From assembly GCF_002865645.1 (NCBI RefSeq), contig NW_020194589.1:2207750-2271749 (forward strand): a stretch of 64,000 bases of DNA, written 5' to 3'. The position numbers were made by a program, and so were the translations under genes. The notes beneath the pieces are model-generated. The model worked only from the letters and a program-made list of their open reading frames with translations, ran no database searches and had not been told where the DNA came from. Origin of the DNA: Hyaloscypha bicolor E. Its lineage: Eukaryota > Ascomycota > Leotiomycetes > Helotiales > Hyaloscyphaceae. Shown in pieces: positions 47,601 through 59,500 of this stretch. Every line of letters begins with the position of its first letter. Within the stretch, counting starts at the first letter, position 1.

Positions 47601-47979
47601 AGCCACAGCCAAATTATCTTGTTTCTGGAGGTTGGCGCCATTCAACTTCGCTGACACTCCAGCAGCCAATTCGTCTCCATACTGCTGCAATTGCTGTACC
47701 TCGCCGCTCGTCCATTCTTTCGATACCCGAGGACTCCGGTGATTCTCCTCTGCCACCTCTGCTGCCAATTCTCGTAATGTTTCTGCCTGATGTGGTGCTG
47801 GAGGTCCAACTCCAAGAGGAGACGGATGAGTGGGCTGTCGTGAGTGGTCTTGTGCAGAGGGTGAATTCTGGTCCTGCAGATCAATCGAGTCTAGATGGGC
47901 AAACATTAGCAATTGCTCTCTCAAGTTGAATCACAGAAGAATTGCCCCTACCTGCTCGTATAATTTCTGGTCGTGTCAT
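44649..47979 (-). CDS. SH3-domain polarity protein (Tea4/TeaC/Bud14-like)
   Basis: Large scaffold of the family that links cell-end markers, formins and protein phosphatase 1. Exons 47979-47952, 47890-46613, 46557-46484, 46436-44766 and 44711-44649 join in phase to 1037 residues. The 9-residue first exon reads MTRPEIIRA. The SH3 domain is at about 392-444 (YALHTFVATVEGQANATKGD, DDSNSYWWLVRV, GYLPAEHIE), followed by TPTERLARLNKHRN. Just after it, KTVTF (487-491) matches the RVxF PP1-docking consensus. The rest is disordered and charged, with a KDKRDRKDKKDKDKK run. A folded C-terminal segment (WSDAHLRTFFDDDADIKDLL) ends the protein, and the last exon adds RLDGMLGDWLARK. The family call rests on the SH3 position and flanks, so it is less secure than the SH3 domain itself. 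Confidence 0.8.
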
Positions 47980-49379
47980 CGTGTCTTAACAGCATAGAGG
48001 TCCCGAAGTCGAGGAATATATTCGAGTGCGCGATTGTTGTGCAAGAACCCGCACGTCTCCCACGCGATGGATATCCTACACAGATATTACACTCGTAGCC
48101 GCATTCCAACGTCGCGATAAAGGAGTGGTACTAGCTGTGGTCGCCGCGAAATTGCAGTTGTCCAAGCCAGGAAGGGAGAGATGTTGCTGGGGCCGTCGGA
48201 GCTGCCCTCTCTCACCGGCCAGAAATTTCACGGGAGTGCGATAAGGACCGACTATGGCCTGCGTAGTCGTTTGGGGAGGCTGGTGAGAACGAAAGGAATG
48301 AATTCTTTGAAGTTTGTTTCCAACAGGTCGAGGCCTAACAACCTGAAACGAAGAAACGAGCAAGGGGGATCAGGGGAAAAAGTCCTAAGCGCAAGTTCAG
48401 CCACGCTAAAGTTACAGTACCGTGAATTTAAAGGATCCCTGTGCACTTACTTCACCGCTTTCTGCTCTGCTCTCCTCTGCTCTCCTCCTCGATATTTTAA
48501 AGTCCCTGCTTTGCTCCTCAGCCACGTTGTGGCCGCATTATGCCAGACAACCGAATTCTAGCAGGACGAAAGGGGCACAAGGGTTGTCTTCGGCGTCCCT
48601 GCATGATGACAGTTGATTCGCTTTTCCTTCAGAATCTTCAACGAATAGAAGACCCGCCTGCCCGCTTCAGCTGGTCAATTTATCTAATAATAAGCACAAG
48701 ACTAACTCCCATGTTCCGCTGCTGCCAATTCATTCTATCTAAAGCAGTGTGAAGGCTGTTTCGCCCCCTAAACAGTCACGCGTCCAGGTATTATCTCCGT
48801 TCTTGACTCTGCCTCGTACTGAAAAGGAAGTTATTTTCATTGTCCCGCCTCAAATTGGGACATTTAAATGCTGCACTGAATCTCCGAATATTCTATCGAC
48901 TCATCGTACATTCGAGGTCTAAACCCCTTCAAATGCCCTAGAAGCTTTGGTACATTAAAAGTCTTCACGAGTATATTTGACCCCAATGTTCAACCTGACT
49001 TGGGACATTGAAATGATTGCCGCTTTTCCATTCCACGGCTATTCTGCACTGTCTTAGATTTATTGCTCTCGCGCGAGTCGGTGCGCCATGTCTCTTCCAC
49101 TGCAGCTTAAAGCTTTTATTTCATTTTTATGTTGCATCACACGAGAACCACAATCTTCGCGCCGCGATACTTTCAATCATAGCTATGTGAGCTTCCACGA
49201 TCTGATTGAGGCGGAATGTCTTGACCGGAACATTCAACGAGCCGTCCGCCACTCGTTCCGCAATCTCATTTAATGGAGTTTCCGTAAACTTTTGTGGTGA
49301 GCTAGAGTACGTTTAAGACACCGTGTTGGGAAGGATGTGAGGATCGAAGTTATCTATGATCTACTAGAATAAGGGTGCC
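47980..49379. other. Intergenic region
   Basis: Promoter of the SH3 gene and unremarkable DNA with a CTGCTCTCCTCC pyrimidine repeat near 48465-48490. No gene recognised. Confidence 0.55.
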
Positions 49380-50729
49380 AATGCTATTCAACGCAGAGTA
49401 AGTGAGGAGAAGTAGATCTCTCACCTCTCCTCCTGCTATCCCCGTCATGCAGATAATTCCGTACTCTTCAGCACACTTCAGGGTACAGTATCTTCTAAAA
49501 CCGTCACGCCTACCTAAAGAATCTCGAATCAGCAGGTGTTCAACAACTCGCAGGATGATTCGAGGGGTTATGAGTTGAATGTCCAAGATCTCGTGGAACA
49601 TTTGATAGGGAACCGACTTGAATATTCCAAAATGCGTAGGACATTTGGAGCCTGAGTCTCTGAGTGCCCAAGACCTTACGGGACTTTCAAATACGGGAAG
49701 AAGGTTGAGAGTACCCGTACCAGGTCGAGAATCTTGCTGAATCCCTCTGGATGTCTCTTCCTGACTTCCTCGGCAATGGTTCCATTATCAACGAAGACTT
49801 CGTTGGCGCCATTGGCAAGCAACATTGCCTTCCTTTCTGGTTTACGAGTGGTGGCCGCAACAACAGAGCAAAGACTTTTAGCAAGAGCTGCAGCAGCGAG
49901 ACCAACTGAAGTCGTGCCCCCTCGGATGAGCAGAGTGTCCTCCGTCAGCTACAGTGACTTGATGAGAGAGCTCCAAGCTGTTTGCATCATTTCCGGCAGA
50001 GCACCGAGTTGCTCCCATAAGATCTTCGGCTTGATGACCTGAACCTGGCTTGCTGGTACGCAGGTGAAGTCGGCATATCCGCCGTCGTAATCGCGGCCCA
50101 TACCACCGATTGCAACGAATTAGCAAGATGTTTATTTTGGGGGGAGGGCGCTGGGAGCATATCTCATCCTCCCCATCAGTGAGGCAAGGAGCTCGCGATA
50201 TAGTACAAAGAAATAGGTTGGTTACTTGCTGTCGCCACGACCTGGTCATTCTTGAATTCTCCTGGTGACTCTTCAGCGAACCCCACGGCTTCAATGCTGA
50301 GAATTCGAGGAAATTTGAGGCCCGGTGAGTGCCTTCTGCACAGTATTTAGGTCAGTAATCCAACTAGATCAACGCTCGACGCGGAGATGGGCCATGAGCC
50401 TCGATGGACAATGAAAATGTGACTTGTGAAGTGTATGTCCCAGCTAGGCTCGGACAATCGGGAGAAGTAATATAAAATATCGAGCAACCCCAAGCAGAGC
50501 CTTCCCTACAAGTCTCAATAGCAAAAGGATCAGACAGATAGCTTCTCATCCGATATCTAGGAGGGACAAGAAGCTCCAATGCGAGAGCCGCGTGCTTATA
50601 GTCAAATAGACGACTTATTGTCGAGTAAACATTTCCGAACGATCCAACCCAAATGCCTTGACACGGGCGAATTGTTGGAGCTTGAGAGTTTCTGGTCCAC
50701 CAGGGTTGATGGATGACAACAGCTGTCAT
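49380..50729 (-). pseudogene. Decayed zinc-type alcohol dehydrogenase/quinone reductase (MDR family)
   Basis: Pieces of one MDR oxidoreductase lie in order on the minus strand: MTAVVIHQP, GGPETLKLQQF, RVKAFGLDRSEMFTRQ, RHSPGLKFPRILSIEAVGFA, IGGMGRDYDGGYADFTCVPA, IRGGTTSVGLAAAALAKS, GANEVFVDNGTIAEEVRKRH, and finally EEYGIICMTGIAGG. They are broken by a +1 shift near 50702, a donor reading ATAAGT instead of GTAAGT (50618), an acceptor reading AA instead of AG (50111-50110), an in-frame TAG at 49951-49949, and a further shift near 49700 with extra DNA before the last block. The nucleotide-binding loop (RGGTTSVGLAA) is still recognisable, so decay looks recent. Exact span is approximate. Confidence 0.78.
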
Positions 50730-51958
50730 CGTCGCAACTTTTTGAAACGCCTTGATTTCAGAGGAAAAACCTCATAACCTGATGAACAGGTGGTTTCGGG
50801 AAAGGATATGGCACTTCATACGGAGTATTGGAATGCTTACCGTTCCTCACAGGTACATGGCAATCATATGATCCCGGCCCTCACAAAGTCCGTTGTCCTA
50901 AATTTCCTGGGAACAACGTGAACTCCGGTGGAAGAGAGAAGCCGTCACTCTTTTTCAATTATCCCAAGTCAGGGCCATATATGTACCTAACCATGGAGGG
51001 GCTAGGAATATTATAGAAGTTCCAAGATATTGGATAGACTTCGAACCTAGAATAACTCGGGGGAAGATTCGTAGGGGGAGTTCTGAAATGTTCTGACTCG
51101 ATGTGGGGCATTGAGATACACTTCCGCTTTTTTGGCCCACCCCGGGTAGCATCCGCAAAGCTCGTAAGATTGAGACTTTGATATCATGTTAGAAAGGAAG
51201 GGAAAGGCTAGAACTTGTCCGCATGACAACTCTCGTCTTTACTTTTCAACAATGCCCGAGGGAAGCGGAATCGAAACAATGGCCGTGTGAGAACTTTCCA
51301 CAGCGACAAGCTAAGTCCAATTATTTGAGCCCGAAGGACGAGATATGAGGCCCATATAGTTCCCCAAACTTGACCTTCGCTCGAGAGTCAAGCATTCGAC
51401 TTTTCTTGTTGTCTGGGCATCAGAAGTAGTTTATCCGCAGGACAAGCTTTCCAAGACTGTCAAGAGCTTGGCGTGCGACGCCGAATGCGACGGCAGACAT
51501 CTAGACGGCAGGGACGACCTCAATCGCAAGTTCGCGCTGATGCCACTGCGCCCAACGGAATGAATTCAGTCTTGATTGTTGACACAATATATCATCTTTG
51601 GAAATCCCACCTCGTATCGAGCGCCATTCAGGCATTGCGGGTAGTCCAGTCGAGTCCAGCCCCGACTGGTGGCCCACTAAATCTAACGAGCACCGTTTCA
51701 ACTCTCTCACTCGACTCCCCTCACGTTTTCGACACTGCACTGCACCAAAGCGACGCACGACAGCAATTCTTCGGTCTTCAAACGAACGCTACCTCCCAGT
51801 CCAGTCGATTGTCTCTTGTTCTATCGCTAGTCGAGAGACCGCGTCGACTCAATAATATCCGTGAGCGAACTCCCAATCTGCATCCGAGGGACGATGTCGC
51901 AATACTCCCGTTGATGAATTGTTGAAGATTTACGGCAGGGCCGTGACGTTCCGAAATA
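50730..51958. other. Intergenic region, upstream of PalH/Rim21
   Basis: No protein recognised. A 150-codon plus frame (51473-51925) just upstream of the Rim21 start is probably leader sequence. Confidence 0.55.
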
Positions 51959-54292
51959 ATGGAAGAGAGACAGATAATCAACATCGCGAGGCCGAGCCCG
52001 ACCCCGACGACGGTGACCAGGGCACATTGCACGCCGTTCACACTTCCTTCGAATGGAGTCTTAACTCTCGGGCTTAACGACGTCCTCACCCTCACATCCG
52101 ACGCAATATTCAGACCGCAATGTACTGGATCGAGCGACGTACTCCTCACTGGCTCGAGCTCTCCCACGATTCTCGATCTTCGTGATCCATTTTATGCCTC
52201 CACCCTTCCCGAATGCTACGCGCTGGCAGCGACCACGGTGATTGCGTACATGCTCGTCATTATGCTCTTGATTACCCCTCGGACTTTCCTACACGAGGGT
52301 GCTGTTGTTCTTGGCCGGCGAGGTTTCACAAATGGCCCTTCGGGGAGTGACGCTGGCATTGGAATTGGTGGACGACCATGGCTACAAAAGGTCGCAGCAT
52401 TGACGGTCGCGATATCCCTCACCATTGCCACCGCTGATACATTCAAAGTCGCTGAGGAGCAATACGAGGTTGGGTATATGGATGCACAAAGACTACAAAA
52501 CGTAGTGGAGAATGGGATGGAACTTAAGATCATTCGCGTTATATCCGATACCTTCCTCTGGTTGGCGCAAGCGCAGACTCTGATACGATTGTTTCCTCGC
52601 CAGAGAGAGAAGATTATCATCAAATGGACGGCGTTCGCACTCATCTCCCTCGATGTGTTGTTCAGTATCCTTAACAACTTCGTTTACAATGGAAATTCTC
52701 GACCGCACACCTTCGTGGACGCCGTTCCTGCACTGGCCTACCTTTTTCAATTGGCCCTGAGCCTCCTTTACGGTGCTTGGGTAATCTATTATGCCATCAC
52801 GAAGAAGCGATTCGCCTTCTTTCATCCCCAGATGCGGAACATCTGTCTTGTTGCGTTGCTTTCACTGGTATCAGTGCTTGTACCTGTGGTGTTCTTCGTC
52901 CTCGATATATCGAAACCAGATCTTGCTGGATGGGGAGATTACGTGCGATGGGTTGGAGCAGCTGCAGCAAGTGTCGTTGTGTGGGAATGGGTGGAACGGA
53001 TTGAGGCTCTTGAGAGAGAGGATAAAAAGGACGGTGTGCTTGGACGAGAGGTGTTTGATGGTGATGAGATGCTAGAGGTCAACCCTCTCTCAGATTCATC
53101 CTGGAAGTCCCGTTTGAAGGACCGCATAGATGAGCGCAATGGCAAGGGTAAGGGGGGAGGAGATAGTGGAACATCAACTGGGTCCAACGGAATATCGTGG
53201 CCAAGGGTCGCCAGTCTAGCAAACCGGTATCGACCTCGCGCCACCCATGATGTTGAGAAAGGCAGACCGGGCCGGGATAAACCAACGCAGCAAACGAAAA
53301 AGCGAATGCCAGGGTCTCGACCTCCGCTATGGCCAATTCGGCCTCCACCTGCAGCCACTCCTATCAGTAGAACAGACACTGCAAGTGCAGAAAGTACTGT
53401 ATATGCTATCCGATATCATCCGATCAGCGAACCTACACCGATTCACGAGCAGGAGAACGTGAGGGGGGTATCAAGGAGCAACAGCCTGGAGATCACTACC
53501 GTCCCGAACCGAGATGATCATAGGAGCGAGATATCCAAAAAGTCTGTGGTCATCGAGCAGATGGAAGAGGGCGACGAGGATGAAGCTGAACGTCGTCGAC
53601 CAAATGCATGGCAGACATTAGCCAAAGTCAACCCGTTTCGAAGAGGACCTCAAGGCCCACCACCAGAAGTATCTGCGCACACAGTGAAAGTCCCGGAACC
53701 AGCCAATGGTCACCCACCTCCGAATAAATGGGACGTCCGGGCAAGGCTGGAAGACTTTGCAGCTACTCAGGCTGAGAAGCTCCGCGAGAAGGCGAGGCCA
53801 AGCGTCAGTGTTGGCCCACTTCCGGTCACTATCATCCCGGCACCCCCAAGAAGACGCAACCTCGCCACGACTTATGAGGAGCTAGAGGATGCTAAGAGAG
53901 GAGAGAGACCAACGAACAGTGACTCGAACACATTTGTTGGATCAGCGGAACCATCGTTGGAGAGACGCTTGACACAAGATCAAGAGCCCACACGCGTACC
54001 ACAACCACAAAGATTGAGTGACCCTTACACTCCGGACGACCTGAATGGTCACTCTATCCATCAGCGGGGAGCTATATCATTCCTCACTGCTGTTCAGCAG
54101 GAGCGAGATGGAGAGAGTGCAATCTCACCAGTGTCACCGCTTGAGGACGTTGGGGAAAGATTACCACCCATCAGCCCTCGAGGCAGTCCTGCTCAATCTC
54201 GCACTCCGTCGTCTCCGCGGCGTGACGGTCTTCCCGTTATGAGCATACCGGCGCCAGTAAGGCACCCGCGATCCGAGGAAGGTTCGGAGTGA
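51959..54292 (+). CDS. RIM21: pH-response sensor PalH/Rim21
   Basis: Plasma-membrane sensor of the PAL/RIM pathway, which activates the zinc-finger factor PacC/Rim101 at alkaline pH. Single exon, 777 residues. Seven membrane helices can be read: YALAATTVIAYMLVIMLLI, VAALTVAISLTIAT, VISDTFLWLAQAQTLI, TAFALISLDVLFSILNNF, ALAYLFQLALSLLYGAWVIY, ICLVALLSLVSVLVPVVFFV and WVGAAAASVVVWEWVERI. Family landmarks include TPRTFLHEGAVVLGRRG, LFPRQREKIIIKW and ERIEALEREDKKDGVLGREV. The long cytosolic tail (from about 370) is Pro/Arg/Ser-rich and disordered; in PalH this tail binds the arrestin PalF/Rim8. The N-terminal ectodomain carries the HCTPFTLPSNGVLTLG motif. No intron is needed. Confidence 0.93.
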   Translation: MEERQIINIARPSPTPTTVTRAHCTPFTLPSNGVLTLGLNDVLTLTSDAIFRPQCTGSSDVLLTGSSSPTILDLRDPFYASTLPECYALAATTVIAYMLVIMLLITPRTFLHEGAVVLGRRGFTNGPSGSDAGIGIGGRPWLQKVAALTVAISLTIATADTFKVAEEQYEVGYMDAQRLQNVVENGMELKIIRVISDTFLWLAQAQTLIRLFPRQREKIIIKWTAFALISLDVLFSILNNFVYNGNSRPHTFVDAVPALAYLFQLALSLLYGAWVIYYAITKKRFAFFHPQMRNICLVALLSLVSVLVPVVFFVLDISKPDLAGWGDYVRWVGAAAASVVVWEWVERIEALEREDKKDGVLGREVFDGDEMLEVNPLSDSSWKSRLKDRIDERNGKGKGGGDSGTSTGSNGISWPRVASLANRYRPRATHDVEKGRPGRDKPTQQTKKRMPGSRPPLWPIRPPPAATPISRTDTASAESTVYAIRYHPISEPTPIHEQENVRGVSRSNSLEITTVPNRDDHRSEISKKSVVIEQMEEGDEDEAERRRPNAWQTLAKVNPFRRGPQGPPPEVSAHTVKVPEPANGHPPPNKWDVRARLEDFAATQAEKLREKARPSVSVGPLPVTIIPAPPRRRNLATTYEELEDAKRGERPTNSDSNTFVGSAEPSLERRLTQDQEPTRVPQPQRLSDPYTPDDLNGHSIHQRGAISFLTAVQQERDGESAISPVSPLEDVGERLPPISPRGSPAQSRTPSSPRRDGLPVMSIPAPVRHPRSEEGSE

Positions 54293-55048
54293 GGGCATCT
54301 AGGTTTATCTTTGAGTGTGGCGTTTGTGTTGGAGCCTTATAATCAACGTCAAAATATGGGAGGTTATTGTGTTTTAGGGAAATCTGCATGGAGTTATATG
54401 TGTATAGACGGGAGGGACACTTGAGAAGCGTATAGCGAGGGAAAGGGAGCATATAGTTGGTGATAGGGAGCATTTCTCGTCGGGAGATGCCATGATGATA
54501 CGACAGGCTGTCTGTATTTAGACTTACGAATAATGCATCAAGTGCCTCTGCTACATTGACAAGCACGTTCCTTTTATAATGAGAATATTCGCTCTGGCTC
54601 TGCGTGAAAACACGAAAAACTGTAAACACAGCATAACCCCCCCGTTACTGCAACTGCAAAGCCTCACCCGAGCTCGATTCGGTTGAAGTCGAAGACTACT
54701 ATATTCGCCGCCTGGACGCTGCTTGATGCTGTCAGCACTAGCTGCCGTGGCTGCTTATTCGCATTCTCATGATTAGAAATTTTGATGTTGCTTTTGAACC
54801 GACCACTACCCTTGACGAGCCATTGAGAGGAAGGTACGCAGGGATCCTCCGCGTTCCCTGATAGCCCAACCCGCGACTTGCAATCTCAATGTCGGCTCCG
54901 ACATTTTCTTGGGCGAGCTTGAACTTCAACTTTGGTCTGCATCCCTCACCTGCTTCATTGTCCGCCTGTTAGCTCTGGACCGCTCTTTCTATGACTTCAG
55001 TCACCTACTGACTTCTTTCTTGGGAGCCTCGTTACTCGATCATCCACG
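54293..55048. other. Spacer between RIM21 and LAG1
   Basis: RIM21 3' end and LAG1 promoter/leader. No gene recognised. Confidence 0.6.
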
Positions 55049-56577
55049 ATGCCTGCCACAGAGGCTTTCCCGCTTCTCTCTACCCCCGATAAATTGACAC
55101 CTCTAGGGGGCCCAACCAGCATCGACAAACCACGAATCCGAAGGCGGTCCAGCGGACTCGGAGGTGAGATCAGAGCTGGGGATACAAGTTCACCAGCGTT
55201 GGCCACACTAGACATAAGGCCGCCGTCTCCCGGCACAATCAAAGTTCGCATCCCTCTTTTCGTCACTGCTTCACCCCCCTGACCGTCAGCAGGCTCAAAA
55301 AGACAGAGATCGCAAGAAACCGTTCTCGAAACGGAGGAAAGCAAAAACCCTCTTTCAGCAATGGAAGAGGTATGCGTTGAAGCACACATGGGTCACTCCC
55401 TTGGTCCTTATTCTAATCTTCCTCGCCTTATTCGCAATCAACCCGACCGAGTCGAATCCCATACATCACTTCATCTTCCTTTCCTACCGACTGCCAGCTG
55501 AAGCTGGGGCTGCAGCCGGAACACCACATCAATATGGCAAGGGGTTATGGGATTGCGCATTTGTCTCATTTTACATCATTGTTCTCTCCTTCACAAGAGA
55601 ATTCATAATGCAGAAGTTCCTGCGGCCCATGGCAAAAAAAAGTGGTTTGAAGAGTAGGGCGAAACAGTCACGATTCATGGAACAGATGTATACCGCCATC
55701 TACTTTGGAGTCCTGGGCCCTTGCGGTTTATATGTCATGAGCCGAACGCCAGTGTGGTATTTCAACACAAGGGGTATGTACGAAGGGTTCCCGCATAAGA
55801 CGCACGAGAGCATATTCAAGTTCTACTACCTTTTCCAAGCTGCATATTGGGCGCAGCAAGCTATAGTTCTTTGCTTGGGGATGGAGAAGCCGAGAAAAGA
55901 CTTTAGGGAGTTGATTGGGCATCATATTGTGTCACTGGCTCTGATTGGGTTGAGCTACCGCTTCCATTTCACCTACATGGGTCTGGGAGTCTTTATCACT
56001 CATGATATTAGTGACTTCTTCCTCGCTGTAAGTGCTCCTAGTCCTTTGGGAACTGGATCTCCCAGTCTAATACCACCAGACTTCTAAAACCCTAAATTAC
56101 CTCGACCACCCCCTTGTTGGCCCATATTTTACCCTCTTTATTTTCATGTGGATTTATCTTCGCCATTACATCAACCTTCGAATCCTCTGGTCTGAATTCA
56201 ACGAGTTCAAAACCGTCGGCCCTTACGAGCTTGACTGGGCGGCCGGGCAGTTCAAATGCGACCTTTCGCACTATATCTCGACCGCCCTCCTAGCGAGCTT
56301 GCAAGGGCTGAACCTTTTTTGGCTATACTACATATTCCGAATCGCATACAGATTTGTATTCCTTAATATCGTGGAGGACGACCGAAGCGACAACGATGAG
56401 AATGAGTTGGCGGAAGAGCAAAGATTGGATGCTCTGGCCCGGCAGGGCATTGACGAAGTCCCCGGCCCAAAGGTGCTGGTAAACGGCGCGCCAGTGAACG
56501 GAAATGGAGTGGCAACGGCGACAGAGATCCGAGTGAACGGAACGACGAATCGGAGGGAATCTGCGCGGAAACCTTGA
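55049..56577 (+). CDS. LAG1: Ceramide synthase Lag1/Lac1
   Basis: Sphingoid base N-acyltransferase of the ER membrane, making (phyto)ceramide from very-long-chain acyl-CoA. Exons 55049-55243, 55290-56027 and 56080-56577 give 476 residues. The TLC domain holds the Lag motif: GHHIVSLALIG with His276/His277, then THDISDFFLATSK with His303 and Asp304. About six to seven membrane segments are visible, from TPLVLILIFLALFAI to ALLASLQGLNLFWLYYIF. The N-terminus is Ser/Arg-rich with RIRRRSS and KPFSKRRKAK basic patches. The tail is acidic and then Asn/Gly-rich. Intron 1 (46 nt) uses a GTTCGC donor, which is weak but preserves frame. The enzyme would use the products of the PHS1 elongation cycle. Confidence 0.96.
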
Positions 56578-59500
56578 TTCAACCACTTGGAGCATGGATC
56601 CTTGTGTGGCGTGGGGGGCTCAGAGCCGCGAGGTGGGGGGTTGTGGTAGCCTCTTCGAGGTTTCAATAACAGGCGAGGGAAGTCTTCAGAGACTGAGACC
56701 TCTTCGAGGGTGTGTGAAGACTGGCTCTACTGCCCAAGACGGTCGTTACAAAGCTCGAGCTGGTTCAGTGTTGAGTATTTCTCAGTTGGAACGAGGCTGT
56801 TAGAACCTCCACTGTCGTTCCGCTTCTTGTATTGATTCTATCAGATAAAACCTGTAATAAATCACATGTCTATGGCCTATATCCAGGGATTTAGATTTGC
56901 ACCTGTTGAACTTTTCCCGTTAGTCTTGACTTCATGACAATTCACCTGGTCTCCTTGTCTGCTTATCCGTTTCAGCACAAAAAATGCGAGTAAATACACT
57001 AAAATCCCTATAAGGGATGCTGGATAACTATAAACATGGGAGACATTTGCAAAACCGTCTATTACCTCCAAAATATGATCATAATGACTCACTAAAGTAC
57101 AACATGCCCCTCACTTCCCCTCACAGTCACTCCCTGCTCCCGACTAAAATTTCAGAGTGCGTAGAAGGCGTAAGCCCGACCTTCCCCTCTTCTTCCATTT
57201 CGAGAGGCTTACATATACCCATGTCGATCTCCTAGATCACGAAAATCTATTGCAGTCGCTTAGATAGGATGCTAGGGTTGAGGGTTGAGGTTTGTCACAT
57301 AAATGCGGACCTGGTACGAGACAATTGCGGTCTGTTTCTTTGCCTTGGTCGCCTCGTATCACCATACGCCCAGCTTCGTAAGAGTTGTTCTGCACGAGGA
57401 AAATCTCTTGACCGCAAGTTTGTGCATCCTTACAAGTATTTGGAGGATGGGCTCCGCACGCGGCGAGTTTGAAGCAGGAAGACGTGGTTTTGGGTTGGGA
57501 GTTCTCGCTGTGTTCATTTTTCTTCTAATGGACTCAACGCTTCATGGGAAGAACAAGTTATTTCGAAAGCTCGACAAGAAGGTCCTCTTCTACTTTTAGC
57601 GTGCTGAGATATGGCATGAACGCGTCTTCATTCTTGTCGACATTATGTTTGGTAAGTTGTTCAGTGAGCTCAGATCAAACAGACCGACAACATCCACAAT
57701 GACACTTCTGGAGTCACGGGAAAGGCATACCTCTCCACTGGAGGGACTGCCGAACATGTCATCGCAGCGACTATTAGCCTCTGCGCATGTACTAGATGCA
57801 GAAATAACTGAGATAAGTCCTCTTTTGCTTGGAAGGCCAAAAGCTAATCTCGAGCAGTGGCACGTCTCAGCTCCTTTCCTTCCCACCTTTCCAAATACGG
57901 GTATTTCAAACGAACGAAGCCAATGCAGAGCTCGTCTTGAAAACCAACTTCAGAGACCTTGGTTCCTACCAACACCTGCAAATCTAAAGGTTTCTTTTTC
58001 CCGCCAAACTGCATAAAGTCTCTTGTGTTGTCTGTTATGCGGAAGATCAAAGATCCACAACGAGAAGATTGCTTCGACTCGCACGGAGACAAGAACGGGA
58101 CAGTACGGACAAATCGGCTTTCAACTCTCTCTTCTGGCTCATGTTCCATCTCCGCTGTCCATACTTCCAACCCACACCGGGCAAGCTGCCCAATCTTCGA
58201 CCGTCTGCATCGGTAGCTCAACACACAAATCATATCCCCGGCTCCGCGACTTAGGATCTCGACGGAATGAATGCAATGACCCGGGATTCGAGAGGTATCA
58301 TAATACAGTGGATTGACTGTTTTGCTAGGGTGCTTTCTAGGCTGCCCGCTGCTTGACGCAGCCATTGCATTGGACCCTTTCCAAGCTTGATAAGTGCAAA
58401 CCCAGATTGGCCCCCATCACGCCGCGAATGCTGCTGACATATTTGGCCTATTATGGGCAAGCTCAACCATTCTCCCGGTCGGCAATGGCGAGAGTTCCTT
58501 TCCTTTAACTCCCCGAGTTGGCAAAATGAATATCGGGGAAGCTGGTGGACGGAACTTCCACGGGCGCTGGTTCTCGGTTGGTTCAAACTTCGTCTGCCAC
58601 ACCTCGGCCCTTTCCTGAGATTGCGACTCTGTTCTTGGTCTTGCGCTGCTCCCGTCTCCTTGTGTTTCCCTTCTGCCGTGGCCATTAAAAGGAAACTTCC
58701 TTTTGGCCAACACCACAGTTTGTGCGGTAGATATGCAGTACCACGTTGGGCAAACGACGAGAGAAAGGCCCAAATTACGAGGACCGGGTTGCCGGTCTAC
58801 CATCGGTCTTTCACTGGAAAAGCACCAAGACTTGGTCATGGTCTGCAGAAGTTGGGCATTTCGGCACTTGAAGGACAGTCTGATAACGCTCATCAATATG
58901 CATGGCTTGACCTACGAGATTTCGTTCTTACCTGACGAAGATATTGGCGGCGATCCGGGAGGTATTATTCGACTAAAAAGCACTCGAAGACTCCGTACTA
59001 TTTGATGAGCCATAACCAGAATCGCATCATACTTCTGCGGAAGCGAAAGGGACGGCACGGCGGCGCCATGCGGGAGATGCTTTCTCACCGCTGAATGCTT
59101 CAAATCTGATCTCGGAGACAGTTTGCCAATGATACCCGTGCTTACAGGGAAACAGCTACGTCGTCACATAGAAAAATATGTGCATGAGGGCGCTGCGAGG
59201 TCGGCTTGCTTTGACAGATGCTCTCCAATCTGAGCCTGGCTTTCCCGTTGGAGATGGTCCGGGTGGACAGTAATACAGCTCGAGCGGCCATTGATTGCAA
59301 GAGCAACAATAGCGTTGGACATCAGTGCATGACGCAGGTGTGCACGATGAAAAGGTGACCTGTAGCAAAGCTCTCCACAGAAGTCTGGGGTTGAACTGAG
59401 CTCGGGGAACATCCGGCCGGGTCATACTTGGAGGTCCCGTACCGCTTGAATCGCACACGGGGGCATACAGATTACTCCGCCAATATTAAGGAGGCAGCTT

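Noticed and set aside
51473..51925. 150-codon plus frame just upstream of RIM21
   Set aside because: No homology recalled; better explained as GC-balanced leader DNA of RIM21.
57844..58365. 173-codon minus frame in the large right-hand gap
   Set aside because: Starts with ATG but has no recognisable motif, splice partners or hydrophobic pattern; an orphan gene cannot be excluded.
58417..58935. Overlapping 159/160-codon frames on opposite strands
   Set aside because: Both strands open in the same DNA with no protein-like features; treated as random.
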